Notes: generated from the letters alone by a model not told the origin. A stretch of DNA of 46,190 bases from Pararhodobacter sp. (GCA_020832805.1 JAFIED010000012.1:1-46190); one strand, 5' to 3'. Shown: positions 17,131 through 25,298, counted from the stretch's first letter. Made by a program: numbers and translations.

Positions 17131-17727
17131 ATGGTAATCAATGCAAACGTCCTGCGCGTGCTGGTCGTGCTTCTGCTGCTGGCCGGCTGCGGCGCCAGGT
17201 CCGATTTCAGTGCTCCGCGCAACCTTGATGACGCCTGCGCCATGTCGTCAGAACGCCCCCGATATTTTGCCGCGATGCGCGCGGCCGAGCGCAGGTGGGG
17301 CATTTCCGTGCCGGTGCAGATGGCGATCATCCATGCCGAAAGCCGGTTTATCGGCGATGCGCGCACCCCGTTCCGCTGGTCGGCCGGGGTGATCCCGATG
17401 GGGCGCCAGTCATCGGCCTTTGGCTATAGCCAGGCGCTGGACCGCACCTGGGAAGAGTATCAGGCCGAGACCGGCAACCGCCGCGCCCGCCGTGACCGCA
17501 TAGAGGATGCAACCGATTTCATCGGCTGGTATTCGCAGAAATCGGTCGAGCGTAACGGCATTGCCCTGTCAGACGCGCGCAATCTTTATCTGGCCTATCA
17601 CGAAGGGCACACAGGATTTGCGCGTCAAAGCTTTCTGGCAAAGCCGTGGCTGATCAATGTTGCCGACCGGGTGGCGAACCGCGCCGTGATGTATGATCAG
17701 CAACTGCGCGCGTGCCGACGCTTCTGA
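17131..17727 (+). CDS. SLT-like (lytic transglycosylase-fold) lipoprotein
   Basis: A 198-residue protein with a lipoprotein signal peptide ending in LLAGC (Cys20). The mature part carries a lysozyme-like segment with VPVQMAIIHAESRFIGDA, where Glu70 is in the position of the catalytic glutamate of SLT-type transglycosylases, and the later GYSQALDRTWEEY and YLAYHEGHTGF segments that match the family's GLMQ and AYNAG motifs loosely. It probably cleaves or binds peptidoglycan at the cell envelope. The frame is open upstream to 16948 but the ATG at 17131 gives the signal peptide. It is convergent with the LolA-like gene. Confidence 0.8.
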   Translation: MVINANVLRVLVVLLLLAGCGARSDFSAPRNLDDACAMSSERPRYFAAMRAAERRWGISVPVQMAIIHAESRFIGDARTPFRWSAGVIPMGRQSSAFGYSQALDRTWEEYQAETGNRRARRDRIEDATDFIGWYSQKSVERNGIALSDARNLYLAYHEGHTGFARQSFLAKPWLINVADRVANRAVMYDQQLRACRRF

Positions 17728-17759
17728 TTTGGTGCCGCCGTCTGACCCTGGCGCCGGCT

Positions 17760-17781
17760 GCAGGCCATGCTACTGGCCTGC
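17760..17781. other. Convergent-gene hairpin (possible bidirectional terminator)
   Basis: GCAGGCCA (17760-17767) and TGGCCTGC (17774-17781) form an 8-bp stem with a six-base loop between the convergent SLT-like and LolA-like genes and overlap the LolA stop codon. There is no T-tract on either side, so it may not terminate on its own. Confidence 0.35.
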
Positions 17782-18414
17782 GATCCCCCCGCGCCGCTGC
17801 ATTTCCTGATCGACGCTGAACAGGCCAGCCGGCAGCCGCACGTCATGCTCCAGCCCGGCCAGAATGACCGTGGTCTCGCGGCCCATGTCATCGGTGATGA
17901 TCCATTGCCGCAGCTCGACCGGGTCGGAGCTGAAAACCAGCCGGATATTGCCATATTCCGGATGATCCGGGTCTTGCGCCACCACCACCGTGGTCGGCCC
18001 GTCGGTAAAATGATCGACCACCATGCGGTCGCGCGTCATGTCGACGCGGTCTGCAAGGATCAGATTCAGCGGTGTACGCCGCAACGGATACACAGTCGGC
18101 CCCTGGTTCGAGCGCGCATCGAACACATTGACCGAACCGCCTGCTGCCATCACCAGATTGGGGTCAGGCGGGTCGTATTCAAAACGAACGCGCCCGGGCC
18201 GGTGCAGCATGATCCGCCCCGTGGTCAATGTGCCATCTGGGTTGATCTGCGTAAACCCCCCCTGCGCCGTCTGAAACCCATTGAAGTAGCTTGATATTTC
18301 AGACAGTGACAGCCGCTGCGCAGCGGCCGGCGCCGGCAGGGCAAGCGCGGCCATTGCACCCAAGGTGCCCAGGCCGAGATTGTAAAGAAACTGACGTCTG
18401 CTCATGCGGTTCAT
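17770..18414 (-). CDS. LolA-like outer-membrane lipoprotein carrier protein with a Tat-type signal
   Basis: A 214-residue periplasmic protein. The C-terminal 170 residues fit LolA: INPDGTLTTGRIMLHRPGRVRFEYDPPDPNLVMA-like strands, then LNLILADRV and the late LRQWIITDDMGRETTVIL segment. LolA shuttles lipoproteins from LolCDE to the outer membrane. The N-terminus contains SRRQFLYNLG followed by a hydrophobic helix and an AAA cleavage region, which is a twin-arginine motif rather than a plain Sec signal. The start is ATG 18414 (MNRMSRR); ATG 18405 is also possible. It is divergent from the zinc GTPase gene, whose Zur-like box lies in the shared spacer. Confidence 0.85.
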   Translation of the reverse strand: MNRMSRRQFLYNLGLGTLGAMAALALPAPAAAQRLSLSEISSYFNGFQTAQGGFTQINPDGTLTTGRIMLHRPGRVRFEYDPPDPNLVMAAGGSVNVFDARSNQGPTVYPLRRTPLNLILADRVDMTRDRMVVDHFTDGPTTVVVAQDPDHPEYGNIRLVFSSDPVELRQWIITDDMGRETTVILAGLEHDVRLPAGLFSVDQEMQRRGGIAGQ

Positions 18415-18520
18415 GTAACGCCTTGTGGGCGCCTGTACATCGGGCAATGGCCTGACGGCGGCACAAAATTGCGCGATTGAGCGGAATCCGGCGCACCCGC
18501 AGCCAAACGACCGCTTGAAC

Positions 18521-18540
18521 AATGTTATAATATAACTATT
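18521..18540. promoter_or_regulatory. Zur-box-like palindrome
   Basis: AATGTTATAATATAACTATT contains the perfect palindrome GTTATA-A-TATAAC (18524-18536). The alphaproteobacterial Zur operator is built around a TGTTATA-TATAACA core, so this is a close match. It lies 41 bp before the COG0523 zinc GTPase start in an otherwise GC-rich region. Zinc-bound Zur would repress the gene; low zinc would release it. Confidence 0.75.
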
Positions 18541-18581
18541 GTTTCCTCGCGCTTCCCTGCCGCTTTGCTGAAAGGCTCGCC

Positions 18582-19787
18582 ATGTCTGATCCCCGCCTTC
18601 CCGTCACCGTGCTTTCCGGATTCCTGGGCGCGGGCAAGACCACATTGCTCAACCATGTGCTGAACAATCGCGAGGGGCGGCGCGTGGCGGTCATCGTCAA
18701 CGACATGTCCGAGGTCAATATCGACGCCGATCTGGTGCAGGCAGGCGTGGACCTGAAGCGCGGCGAGGAAAAGCTGGTGGAAATGTCCAACGGCTGCATC
18801 TGCTGCACCCTGCGCGATGACCTGCTGACCGAGGGGCGGCGCCTGGCGGCCGAGGGGCGCTTTGACTACCTGCTGATCGAATCGACGGGCATATCCGAAC
18901 CCCTGCCCGTCGCCGCCACCTTTGACTTCCGCGACGAGAACGGCAACAGCCTGTCAGACCTGGCGCGGCTGGACACGATGGTCACGGTTGTCGATGCGTT
19001 CAACCTGCTGAAAGATTTCTCCAGCCATGACTTTCTGTCCGACCGCGGCGAATCACTGGGCGAGGAGGACGAGCGCACGCTGGTCTCACTGCTGACCGAG
19101 CAGATCGAATTCGCCGATGTAGTGGTGCTGAACAAGGTCACCGAGGCCGGCCCGGAACGCACCGATGCGGCGCGCAAGATCATCCGCGCGCTCAATGGCG
19201 ACGCGCGCCTGATCGAGGCCGATTTTTCGCGCGTAGCGGCCGAGGCGATCTTCGACACCGGGCTGTTCGACTTCGACCGCGCCCATGAACACCCGCTCTG
19301 GGCCAAGGAACTGTACGGCTTTGCCGACCACACGCCCGAGACCGAGGAATACGGGATTTCCAGCTTCGTCTACCGCGCCCGTCGCCCCTTCGACCCGCAG
19401 AGAATCCATGACCTGCTCAACGGCCCCCTGCCCGGCGTGATCCGCGCCAAAGGGCATTTCTGGCTGGCCACGCGGCCCAACTGGGTGGCCGAATTCAGCC
19501 TCGCCGGTGCCATTTCCTCGGTCACGCCGCTGGGCGGCTGGTGGGCCGCCGTGCCGCAGGACCGCTGGCCACAAGACCCGGGCATGCAGGCAAAGATGCG
19601 CGAACACTGGGCCGAACCCTGGGGCGACCGCCGCCAGGAACTGGTCTTCATCGGCGCCGGCATGGACGAGTCCGCCTTGCGCGCCCTGCTCGACGCCTGT
19701 CTGATTCCAGCTGAAGACTTCACCCCTTCGGCCTGGAAATCCCTGCCCGACCCCTTCCCCGCCTGGGGTGCCCGCCGCGCAGCCTGA
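18582..19787 (+). CDS. CobW/COG0523-family GTP-binding protein, probable zinc metallochaperone (ZigA/ZnuG-like)
   Basis: A 401-residue cytoplasmic GTPase. The Walker A motif GAGKTT is at residues about 16-21, the family's metal-binding CXCC motif (Cys72, 74, 75) is in [23 protein letters not shown] follows, and a guanine-recognition NKV is in [11 protein letters not shown]. The C-terminal CobW_C domain covers about residues 265-385 ([18 protein letters not shown]). Members under Zur control deliver zinc to essential enzymes during zinc starvation. The Zur-like palindrome upstream places this one in that subgroup rather than with CobW or nitrile-hydratase activators. The ATG at 18582 has an AAAGG ribosome binding site. 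A DUF6525-like gene follows on the same strand. Confidence 0.9.
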   Translation: MSDPRLPVTVLSGFLGAGKTTLLNHVLNNREGRRVAVIVNDMSEVNIDADLVQAGVDLKRGEEKLVEMSNGCICCTLRDDLLTEGRRLAAEGRFDYLLIESTGISEPLPVAATFDFRDENGNSLSDLARLDTMVTVVDAFNLLKDFSSHDFLSDRGESLGEEDERTLVSLLTEQIEFADVVVLNKVTEAGPERTDAARKIIRALNGDARLIEADFSRVAAEAIFDTGLFDFDRAHEHPLWAKELYGFADHTPETEEYGISSFVYRARRPFDPQRIHDLLNGPLPGVIRAKGHFWLATRPNWVAEFSLAGAISSVTPLGGWWAAVPQDRWPQDPGMQAKMREHWAEPWGDRRQELVFIGAGMDESALRALLDACLIPAEDFTPSAWKSLPDPFPAWGARRAA

Positions 19788-19808
19788 CCCCGCCTGCTCT
19801 TCATCTCA

Positions 19809-19823
19809 CCGGAAATACTCCGG
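19809..19823. other. Short intergenic hairpin CCGGA-AATAC-TCCGG
   Basis: A perfect 5-bp stem, CCGGA (19809-19813) and TCCGG (19819-19823), with loop AATAC, is followed by GGGGTGAGG between the zinc GTPase and the DUF6525-like gene. I recall similar CCGGAGTATTTCCGG hairpins in Rhodobacteraceae intergenic regions. It lacks a T-tract and may be a mild attenuator or a repeat unit. Confidence 0.35.
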
Positions 19824-19875
19824 GGGGTGAGGGCGGCAGGCCCAAGGATGGCAGCGCCCCCCTGTCCCACTTGCC

Positions 19876-20145
19876 ATGAACAACACCGCCACAAGCCTCA
19901 AGCGCCGCCGCCAGACGCCCATGCCCGCCTTCGACCGCCTGCCGGCCGAGTTGCGCGCCTGGCTGCATCAGGCCGCCCTTCCCTGGAGCGCGGCCTCGGC
20001 CTTGCGCCTTTGGCGGCAAGCACTGCGCGATCATGCCGGCGATGCGCAGGCGGCGCGCGACCGCCTCTCGCGCATCGAGGCACGGCTCATCGCCCGCGAT
20101 GCGCGGCGTGTCTGGGGGCCCACACACCCGGCCGCACTGCCATGA
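19876..20145 (+). CDS. Small basic protein, DUF6525-like
   Basis: An 89-residue protein, strongly basic at its N-terminus (TSLKRRRQTPMPAFDRLP) and helical afterwards (AELRAWLHQAALPWSAASALRLWRQA). It ends in a charged helix and ARRVWGPTHP. The pattern, including the DRLPAELRxWL segment and the terminal RRVWG, looks like the small Rhodobacteraceae family DUF6525; this is from memory, not a search. No signal peptide, membrane segment or catalytic motif is visible. It starts 88 bp after the zinc GTPase with no strong terminator between, so it could share the Zur-controlled transcript. Function unknown. Confidence 0.7.
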   Translation: MNNTATSLKRRRQTPMPAFDRLPAELRAWLHQAALPWSAASALRLWRQALRDHAGDAQAARDRLSRIEARLIARDARRVWGPTHPAALP

Positions 20146-20217
20146 ACGCACCCCACCAGCGGCGTCGACGGGAATGCGGCCCCGCTGAACGCAGTGTCAG
20201 GCAGAAACGGTGTCGTT

Positions 20218-20273
20218 GAACCGCAGGTTCATGAACTGCGTTCATCCCCTTCCGGCGTCATGACAATGCGTTC
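20218..20273. promoter_or_regulatory. Candidate operator array of GAAC/GTTC half sites upstream of the aldehyde dehydrogenase
   Basis: Alternating half sites GAAC (20218), GTTC (20227), GAAC (20233), GTTC (20240) and GTTC (20270) are spaced by a few bases. They contain the perfect palindrome GTTCATGAAC (20227-20236) and the inverted repeat ATGAAC-TGC-GTTCAT (20231-20245). TGCGTTCA recurs 30 bp later. The array ends about 100 bp before the aldehyde dehydrogenase start. This looks like a repressor or activator binding region; the protein that would bind is not known. Confidence 0.45.
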
Positions 20274-20369
20274 AATTCAATGCATGCGCTACGCTGGCAC
20301 ACCCCCTCCCCTTGAAGCTTTGCTGTGGGGGTGACACTGTGTCGACAAAATTGCTTTCCGGAGGCAGAG

Positions 20370-21815
20370 ATGCTCGATAAACGCCAATTCTACATCAACG
20401 GCACCTGGGTCGCCCCCGTGGCGGGCAGCGATTTTCAGGTGATCGACCCCTCGACCGAGGAACCCTGCGCCGTCATCAGCCTTGGGGGCCAGGCCGATAC
20501 CGATGCCGCCGTGGCCGCCGCGCGGGCGGCATTGCCAGCGTTCATGTACTCTGACCCGGCCGAACGGCTGGCGCTGGTACAGCGCATCTATGATGTCTAC
20601 AAGGCCCGCGCCGAAGACATGGGCAAGGCCATTTCGATGGAAATGGGCGCCCCCATCGACATGGCGCTTTCCAGCCAGGTGGGCGCGGGCATCGGGCATA
20701 TCAAGAATTTCATCCGTGCCTTTGACCAGGTCGAATTCGTTGCCCCCCTTGGCGATCACGCGCCCGAAGACCGGATCATCAAGGAGGCAGTCGGCGTCTG
20801 TGCGTTGATCACGCCCTGGAACTGGCCGATGAACCAGGTCACGCTGAAGGTCATCCCGGCGCTGCTGGCCGGCTGCACGATGGTGCTGAAACCCTCGGAA
20901 ATTGCGCCCTTGTCCTCGCTCCTTTTTGCCGAGATTCTGGACGAGGCCGGGGTGCCCAAGGGTGTCTTCAACCTGGTCAACGGCGACGGGCCGGGTGTGG
21001 GCACGCAGCTTTCCGGCCACCCGGATGTGGACATGGTCAGCTTCACCGGCTCTACCCGCGCGGGCATCGCCATCAGCAAGAACGCGGCCGAAACACTGAA
21101 AAAGGTGCACTTGGAACTGGGCGGCAAGGGCGCCAACATCGTCTTTGCCGATGCCGATGAAAAGGCAGTGCGGCGCGGGGCGATGCATTGCTTCAACAAT
21201 ACCGGCCAGTCCTGCAACGCGCCGACCCGCATGCTGGTGGAACGGTCGATCTATGATCAGGCGGTCGAAATCGCCGCCGAGACCGCGCAGAAAACCGCCG
21301 TCGCCTCGGCCCACGAATCCGGCCGTCACATTGGCCCGCTGGTCAGTCAGGCGCAGTTCGACAAGGTGCAGGACCTGATCCAGAAGGGCATCGACGAGGG
21401 CGCGCGGCTTGTGGCCGGCGGTCTGGGCCGCCCCGAGGGCGTGAACCGCGGCTATTTCGTGCGCCCCACGGTGTTTGCCGATGTCAACAACGACATGACC
21501 ATCGCGCGCGAGGAAATCTTCGGCCCGGTGCTGTCGATCATCCCCTTCGAGGGCGAGGAAGAGGCGATCGCCATCGCCAATGACACGCCCTACGGTCTGA
21601 CCAACTATGTGCAAAGCCAGGACGGCGCCCGGCGCAACCGCGTGGCGCGGCACCTGCGGTCCGGCATGGTGGAAATGAACGGCAAGCCGCGCGGCGCGGG
21701 ATCGCCGTTTGGCGGGATGAAACAGTCCGGCACCGGGCGCGAAGGCGGTATCTGGGGGATCGAGGATTTCCTGGAGGTCAAGGCCGTTTCCGGCTGGTCG
21801 CCTGATCACGGTTGA
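20370..21815 (+). CDS. NAD(P)+-dependent aldehyde dehydrogenase
   Basis: A 481-residue ALDH-superfamily enzyme that oxidises an aldehyde to the acid in the cytoplasm. The catalytic Cys282 is in NNTGQSCNAPTR, the general base Glu249 in LELGGKGANIVF, and Asn151 in PWNWPMNQ; the cofactor loop SFTGSTRAG is at 224-232. The ATG at 20370 follows a GGAGGCAG Shine-Dalgarno; the frame is open to 20325 but the longer start is unsupported. The HIT protein gene follows 10 bp later, so the two likely form one transcript. The substrate is unknown. A frame open across most of the gene on the opposite strand (21827-20289) is a composition artefact. Confidence 0.93.
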   Translation: MLDKRQFYINGTWVAPVAGSDFQVIDPSTEEPCAVISLGGQADTDAAVAAARAALPAFMYSDPAERLALVQRIYDVYKARAEDMGKAISMEMGAPIDMALSSQVGAGIGHIKNFIRAFDQVEFVAPLGDHAPEDRIIKEAVGVCALITPWNWPMNQVTLKVIPALLAGCTMVLKPSEIAPLSSLLFAEILDEAGVPKGVFNLVNGDGPGVGTQLSGHPDVDMVSFTGSTRAGIAISKNAAETLKKVHLELGGKGANIVFADADEKAVRRGAMHCFNNTGQSCNAPTRMLVERSIYDQAVEIAAETAQKTAVASAHESGRHIGPLVSQAQFDKVQDLIQKGIDEGARLVAGGLGRPEGVNRGYFVRPTVFADVNNDMTIAREEIFGPVLSIIPFEGEEEAIAIANDTPYGLTNYVQSQDGARRNRVARHLRSGMVEMNGKPRGAGSPFGGMKQSGTGREGGIWGIEDFLEVKAVSGWSPDHG

Positions 21816-21825
21816 GGGGCAAACC

Positions 21826-22206
21826 ATGGCATACAGCTACGACCCGCAAAACATCTTTGCAAAGATTCTGCGCGGCGAGATTCCCTGCGACAAGGTGCTT
21901 GAGACCGAGCACTGCCTGGCATTCCATGACATCCGCCCACAGGCGCCGACACATGTGCTGGTCATCCCCAAGGGCGCCTATGTGACCTATGATCATTTCG
22001 CGCTAGAGGCGTCAGATGCCGAGATCGCTGATTTTGCGCGGGCCGTGGGGCAGGTCTGTCAACAACTGGGAATCCAGCCGGGCGAAGGCGGGCCCGGCTA
22101 CCGGGCGATCATGAACGCAGGTGATCACGGCATGCAGGAGGTGCCACACCTGCACATTCACATCATGTCAGGCCGAAAGATGGGCCATCTTGTGGCGCCC
22201 GCCTGA
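21826..22206 (+). CDS. HIT (histidine triad) family protein, Hint-like
   Basis: A 126-residue nucleotide-binding hydrolase. The histidine triad HLHIHI is at residues 108-113 (His108, 110, 112), with the N-terminal NIFAKILRGEIPCDKV motif typical of the Hint/PKCI branch, which hydrolyses purine nucleoside phosphoramidates and acyl adenylates. The short spacing of 10 bp after the aldehyde dehydrogenase suggests co-transcription, although Hint proteins are housekeeping enzymes and the pairing may be incidental. It converges on the pseudouridine synthase gene. Confidence 0.93.
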   Translation: MAYSYDPQNIFAKILRGEIPCDKVLETEHCLAFHDIRPQAPTHVLVIPKGAYVTYDHFALEASDAEIADFARAVGQVCQQLGIQPGEGGPGYRAIMNAGDHGMQEVPHLHIHIMSGRKMGHLVAPA

Positions 22207-22222
22207 TCCGGTTCTCAGGGTG

Positions 22223-22873
22223 TCAGAACGGCACCGGCGCGCGAAAACTCATCAGTGCGCCGGTGGCCGGGTGGGCCAGCCGCAGGGTCTCGGCATGCAG
22301 CATCAGGCGCGGATGCTGCGCCGCCGCACCTGATGCATACAAGGGGTCACCCAGAATGGGGTGACCCAATGACACCATGTGCACGCGCAATTGGTGGCTG
22401 CGGCCGGTGACCGGCTTCAGTTGCAGCCGGGAATATCCTTCGTGCCGCTTGATCACGCGCCAGTCAGTAACCGCAGGGCGGCCGGTCTGGTGGCAAACCT
22501 TTTGTCGCGGGCGGTTCGGCCAGTCAACGATCAGGGGCAGATCAACGCGCCCCTTCGTCTCGGCCGGATGACCGTCTACCAGGGCGGCATAGCGTTTTGA
22601 AACGCGCCGCGCCTCGAACTGGCGGCCAAGATGCGCCTGCGCCTGCGCATTCAGGGCAAAGACAATCACGCCGGATGTATCCAGATCCAGCCTATGCACC
22701 AGCAGAATATCGGGAAAACTCTGGCGCAGGCGCGCAATCAGGCAATCGCTCCGGTCCTCTCCGCGTCCCGGCACGCTTAACAGACCGGCGGGTTTTTCAG
22801 CGACCAGAATGTCATCATCGACATGCAGCAACGGAATGGGGCCGGCAGGCGGGACGTAGATGAAATCGGTCAT
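22223..22873 (-). CDS. rluA: RluA-family rRNA/tRNA pseudouridine synthase
   Basis: A 216-residue enzyme that isomerises uridine to pseudouridine. The catalytic motif HRLDLDTSG (Asp63) and the later GRSHQLRVHMVSLGHPILGDPLYA segment are diagnostic of the RluA family. The lack of an N-terminal S4 domain and the short length match E. coli RluA (23S U746 and tRNA U32) rather than RluC/RluD. The ATG at 22873 gives MTDFIYVPP. The frame stays open into the upstream gene (to 23149), which is not coding here. It is preceded by the DUF2794 gene on the same strand, 50 bp away. Confidence 0.9.
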   Translation of the reverse strand: MTDFIYVPPAGPIPLLHVDDDILVAEKPAGLLSVPGRGEDRSDCLIARLRQSFPDILLVHRLDLDTSGVIVFALNAQAQAHLGRQFEARRVSKRYAALVDGHPAETKGRVDLPLIVDWPNRPRQKVCHQTGRPAVTDWRVIKRHEGYSRLQLKPVTGRSHQLRVHMVSLGHPILGDPLYASGAAAQHPRLMLHAETLRLAHPATGALMSFRAPVPF

Positions 22874-22923
22874 GGCCACTTCCCTAGCCCGGCATGCCGG
22901 GCCGGTCCAGCGGCATTCAGGCG

Positions 22924-23265
22924 CTACTCCAGCGCGCGCACCAGCTTGCGCTCTAATGGTGCCAACACCTGACGCAGGGTACCGCCACGCTTGATGATCT
23001 GCCCATCCGGGCCGACCAGCGCATACAACCCTTGCCGGTTGCGCAGGGCCGGCAGCTTTTCGATGCGGTAAAGCGGGTGTTCGGCCGTGCGCCTGAAAAC
23101 GCTGAACACAGCCCGTTCGCGCAGGCAGGAAATCCCGTAGTCCCGCCACAGGCCGGCCGCAACGAACCGGCCATAGACGGACAGGATCGCCCCCAGTTCA
23201 TGGCGGTCGAAACTGACGGCTTCCTGAGATTTGCGGAACGTTTGGGGGGGTACCACCACGGTCAT
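22924..23265 (-). CDS. DUF2794 family protein
   Basis: A 113-residue cytoplasmic protein without a signal peptide. The segments FDRHELGAILSVYGRFVAAGLWRDY-like, HPLYRIEKLP, RQGLYALVGPDGQIIKRG and LRQVLAPLERKL are those I associate with the alphaproteobacterial family DUF2794. No enzymatic motif is visible and the function of the family is not known to me. The ATG at 23265 follows a G-rich stretch. It sits upstream of rluA on the same strand and may be co-transcribed. Confidence 0.85.
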   Translation of the reverse strand: MTVVVPPQTFRKSQEAVSFDRHELGAILSVYGRFVAAGLWRDYGISCLRERAVFSVFRRTAEHPLYRIEKLPALRNRQGLYALVGPDGQIIKRGGTLRQVLAPLERKLVRALE

Positions 23266-23453
23266 GGGGCAAGCGTGCCTTGGCAAGGGATGCAAATCAA
23301 GACCTCAGGGCCAGAGGGTGGATGAAAAAACACCATCGCGTCGTCAACTTGTCTCATCCATGCCACAATTCTGCGCCACCCTTTACACACAAAGCCAGGA
23401 TCTGGTGCCAGACCTTTCCCCCCAAGAGGCATTGGCAAATGGCAGGTCCGGGC

Positions 23454-23485
23454 GAAAAGGCCGGGTGCCCCTCCGGGCGCCCGGC
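23454..23485 (-). terminator. Rho-independent terminator after the I78-inhibitor lipoprotein
   Basis: An 11-bp stem (23460-23470 with 23475-23485, one G-T pair) with a four-base loop is followed on the minus strand by CTTTTCG. It lies 30 bp after the stop of the lipoprotein gene. Confidence 0.7.
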
Positions 23486-23514
23486 ATCAGCCCCTTGCCG
23501 CGATGGTGCTGCAA

Positions 23515-23844
23515 TCAGCCACAATAAATGGCCAGAATCGTATCGCTGTTGCGATCAAGCTCGACGTTCATCCGCTCTGGACGGTGATCCATCGTCAGCA
23601 TGTCACCGCTGCGAAACAACCGCAGGGGCCCGCTGAACGGAAACGGGTCTGGTACAGCCGTACCGATCAGGTGCCTGAACCTGGCCGCGCCGCAGGTGTC
23701 GGCGGTCGCACGCGGGGTGGTGCCGTTGACGGGGGTCACAGGGATGGTGGCGGTTGGCGTGCCGGCTGAAGGCGCGCTCCAAGGCGGCACCGCCCCACAT
23801 GCCGCAAGCGACAGGGCCCCGGCAACAAGCAGCGTCTGATACAT
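23515..23844 (-). CDS. Lipoprotein with peptidase inhibitor I78 domain
   Basis: A 109-residue protein. The signal peptide ends at a lipobox-like SLAAC (Cys16), and a Pro/Thr-rich linker follows. The C-terminal part carries the I78 (elastase inhibitor) hallmarks: [28 protein letters not shown] and a final ILAIYCG, with the two cysteines probably forming a disulfide. I78 proteins inhibit serine proteases. The ATG at 23844 is chosen because it creates the signal peptide; the longer frame would run to 23961. It is divergent from smpB and followed by its own terminator, so it is monocistronic. Confidence 0.8.
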   Translation of the reverse strand: MYQTLLVAGALSLAACGAVPPWSAPSAGTPTATIPVTPVNGTTPRATADTCGAARFRHLIGTAVPDPFPFSGPLRLFRSGDMLTMDHRPERMNVELDRNSDTILAIYCG

Positions 23845-23977
23845 GATGATTGGTTTCCATTCGCAGCAGCTTTGGGCACACCATGGGCCGCATTGCCACG
23901 GGCTGCAACCCCCGGTAGTGCCGATCGCCCGGCCAGCGCCACTGGACAGAAGACAGACCAACCTTTATCTGGCGACC

Positions 23978-24451
23978 ATGGCCGAGAAGCAGAACCCGAA
24001 TTACAAGGTGATTGCCGAGAACCGTCGCGCGCGGTTCGATTACTTCATCGAGAACGACATTGAATGCGGCATCATGCTGACCGGCTCCGAGGTGAAGTCG
24101 CTGCGTACCGGCCAGGCCAATATCGCCGACAGCTATGCCAGCGTCGAACAGGGAGAACTTTGGCTGATCAATGGCTATATCGCGCCCTACAAACAGGCGG
24201 GCGTCTGGGGCCATGAAGAGCGGCGCAAACGCAAATTGCTTGTCAACCGGCGTGAACTGGCGCGACTATGGGCGGCGACGGCCAAGGATGGCATGACTTT
24301 GGTGCCGTTGGTGATGTATTTCAACCATCGCGGCATCGTGAAGCTGAAGGTCGGCATCGCGAAGGGCAAGAAACAGGCCGACAAGCGCGCCACAGAAGCC
24401 AAGCGCGACTGGGATCGCCAGAAACGCCGCCTGCTGAAAGAACACAGTTGA
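23978..24451 (+). CDS. smpB: SsrA-binding protein SmpB
   Basis: A 157-residue cytoplasmic RNA-binding protein that partners tmRNA in rescuing stalled ribosomes. The N-terminus ([22 protein letters not shown]), the [10 protein letters not shown] and [11 protein letters not shown] segments, and the basic C-terminal tail ([16 protein letters not shown]) are family-typical and complete. The start ATG at 23978 gives [10 protein letters not shown]. The tmRNA gene itself is not in the window. Confidence 0.97.
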   Translation: MAEKQNPNYKVIAENRRARFDYFIENDIECGIMLTGSEVKSLRTGQANIADSYASVEQGELWLINGYIAPYKQAGVWGHEERRKRKLLVNRRELARLWAATAKDGMTLVPLVMYFNHRGIVKLKVGIAKGKKQADKRATEAKRDWDRQKRRLLKEHS

Positions 24452-24490
24452 CGCCAGGCCGAAAACCGACCCAGACGGCACCAGGGACAA

Positions 24491-25246
24491 TCAGGTCAGG
24501 AAGCCACCATCAGAATCATCGCCCGCTTCCTCGATCAGGCGATCGAAGTCGGGGATGGTGATCTGCCGCTTTCCCTTTACGTCAATAACACCATCGCGCC
24601 TAAGCGCCGAAATCTGCCGGCTGACCGTCTCAAGGGTCAGGCCAAGGTAATCCGACATCGCTTCGCGCGAAAGTGGCAAATCAAACGAGACGCGCCCCTG
24701 CGGCTCCATCAGCTTCAGTGCCGCATCCCGCCGGGCGATGATGGCAATCAGACTGGCGATCTTCTCGCGCGCTGTCTTGCGACCCAAGAGCAGCATCCAT
24801 TCGCGCGCGGCGTCCAGTTCATCAAGCGTCATCTCCAGCAGGCGCTGGCCGACATGAGGCGTGCTGATCATCACATCCTCGAATGCCTTCTTGCGAAAAC
24901 AGCACATCAGCAGGTCGGTGGTGGCGGTCACGTCATAAGCAGCCGTGTCGCGCCCAGGCCGCCCCACGAAATCGGACGGCAACAAAAGACCGACCATCTG
25001 GCGGCGCCCGTCTTCCATCGTCTGGCTCAGCGTGGCGATTCCCGAGACAACCGAGGCAACAAAATCCATCCGGTCACCAGACCAGACAATCGTCTGACCG
25101 GCTTCGAAACTGCGGTAGAACTTGATCGCCTCAAGCATCTGAAGTTCATCATCATCGCAGCGCGCGCACACCGCTTGATGGCGAATCGGACAATCATTGC
25201 ATTGTACGTGCAGAAAACGGGACGGTTGGGAATCGATCTTCTGCAT
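24491..25246 (-). CDS. fnrL: Anaerobic regulator FnrL (Crp/Fnr family)
   Basis: A 251-residue oxygen-sensing activator/repressor. Four N-terminal cysteines (Cys16, 19, 27, 30) plus Cys115/116 are in place to hold the oxygen-labile [4Fe-4S] cluster; a cNMP-binding-like beta-roll covers residues about 35-130; the dimerisation helix and helix-turn-helix (SREAMSDYLGLTLETVSRQISAL) occupy about 190-215, with the E-SR recognition signature of FNR. It activates microaerobic and anaerobic genes, including haem and photosynthesis genes in relatives. It is divergent from the coproporphyrinogen oxidase gene with an FNR box between them, so it probably regulates that gene and itself. Confidence 0.95.
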   Translation of the reverse strand: MQKIDSQPSRFLHVQCNDCPIRHQAVCARCDDDELQMLEAIKFYRSFEAGQTIVWSGDRMDFVASVVSGIATLSQTMEDGRRQMVGLLLPSDFVGRPGRDTAAYDVTATTDLLMCCFRKKAFEDVMISTPHVGQRLLEMTLDELDAAREWMLLLGRKTAREKIASLIAIIARRDAALKLMEPQGRVSFDLPLSREAMSDYLGLTLETVSRQISALRRDGVIDVKGKRQITIPDFDRLIEEAGDDSDGGFLT

Positions 25247-25250
25247 CTGT

Positions 25251-25264
25251 TTGATCTATGTCAA
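25251..25264. promoter_or_regulatory. FNR box between fnrL and the coproporphyrinogen oxidase gene
   Basis: TTGATCTATGTCAA matches the FNR consensus TTGAT-N4-ATCAA except for one base (GTCAA). It lies just upstream of the fnrL start and 35 bp before the hemN-type start, in a spacer of only 52 bp shared by both genes. Confidence 0.85.
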
Positions 25265-25298
25265 GGAAATCGGATTTTACCAAGGCGACTGTAAAGCA

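Noticed and set aside
20289-21827. Long open frame (512 codons) on the minus strand opposite the aldehyde dehydrogenase
   Set aside because: It mirrors the codon pattern of the dehydrogenase, has no recognisable domain, and the sense gene has complete catalytic motifs and a good ribosome binding site.
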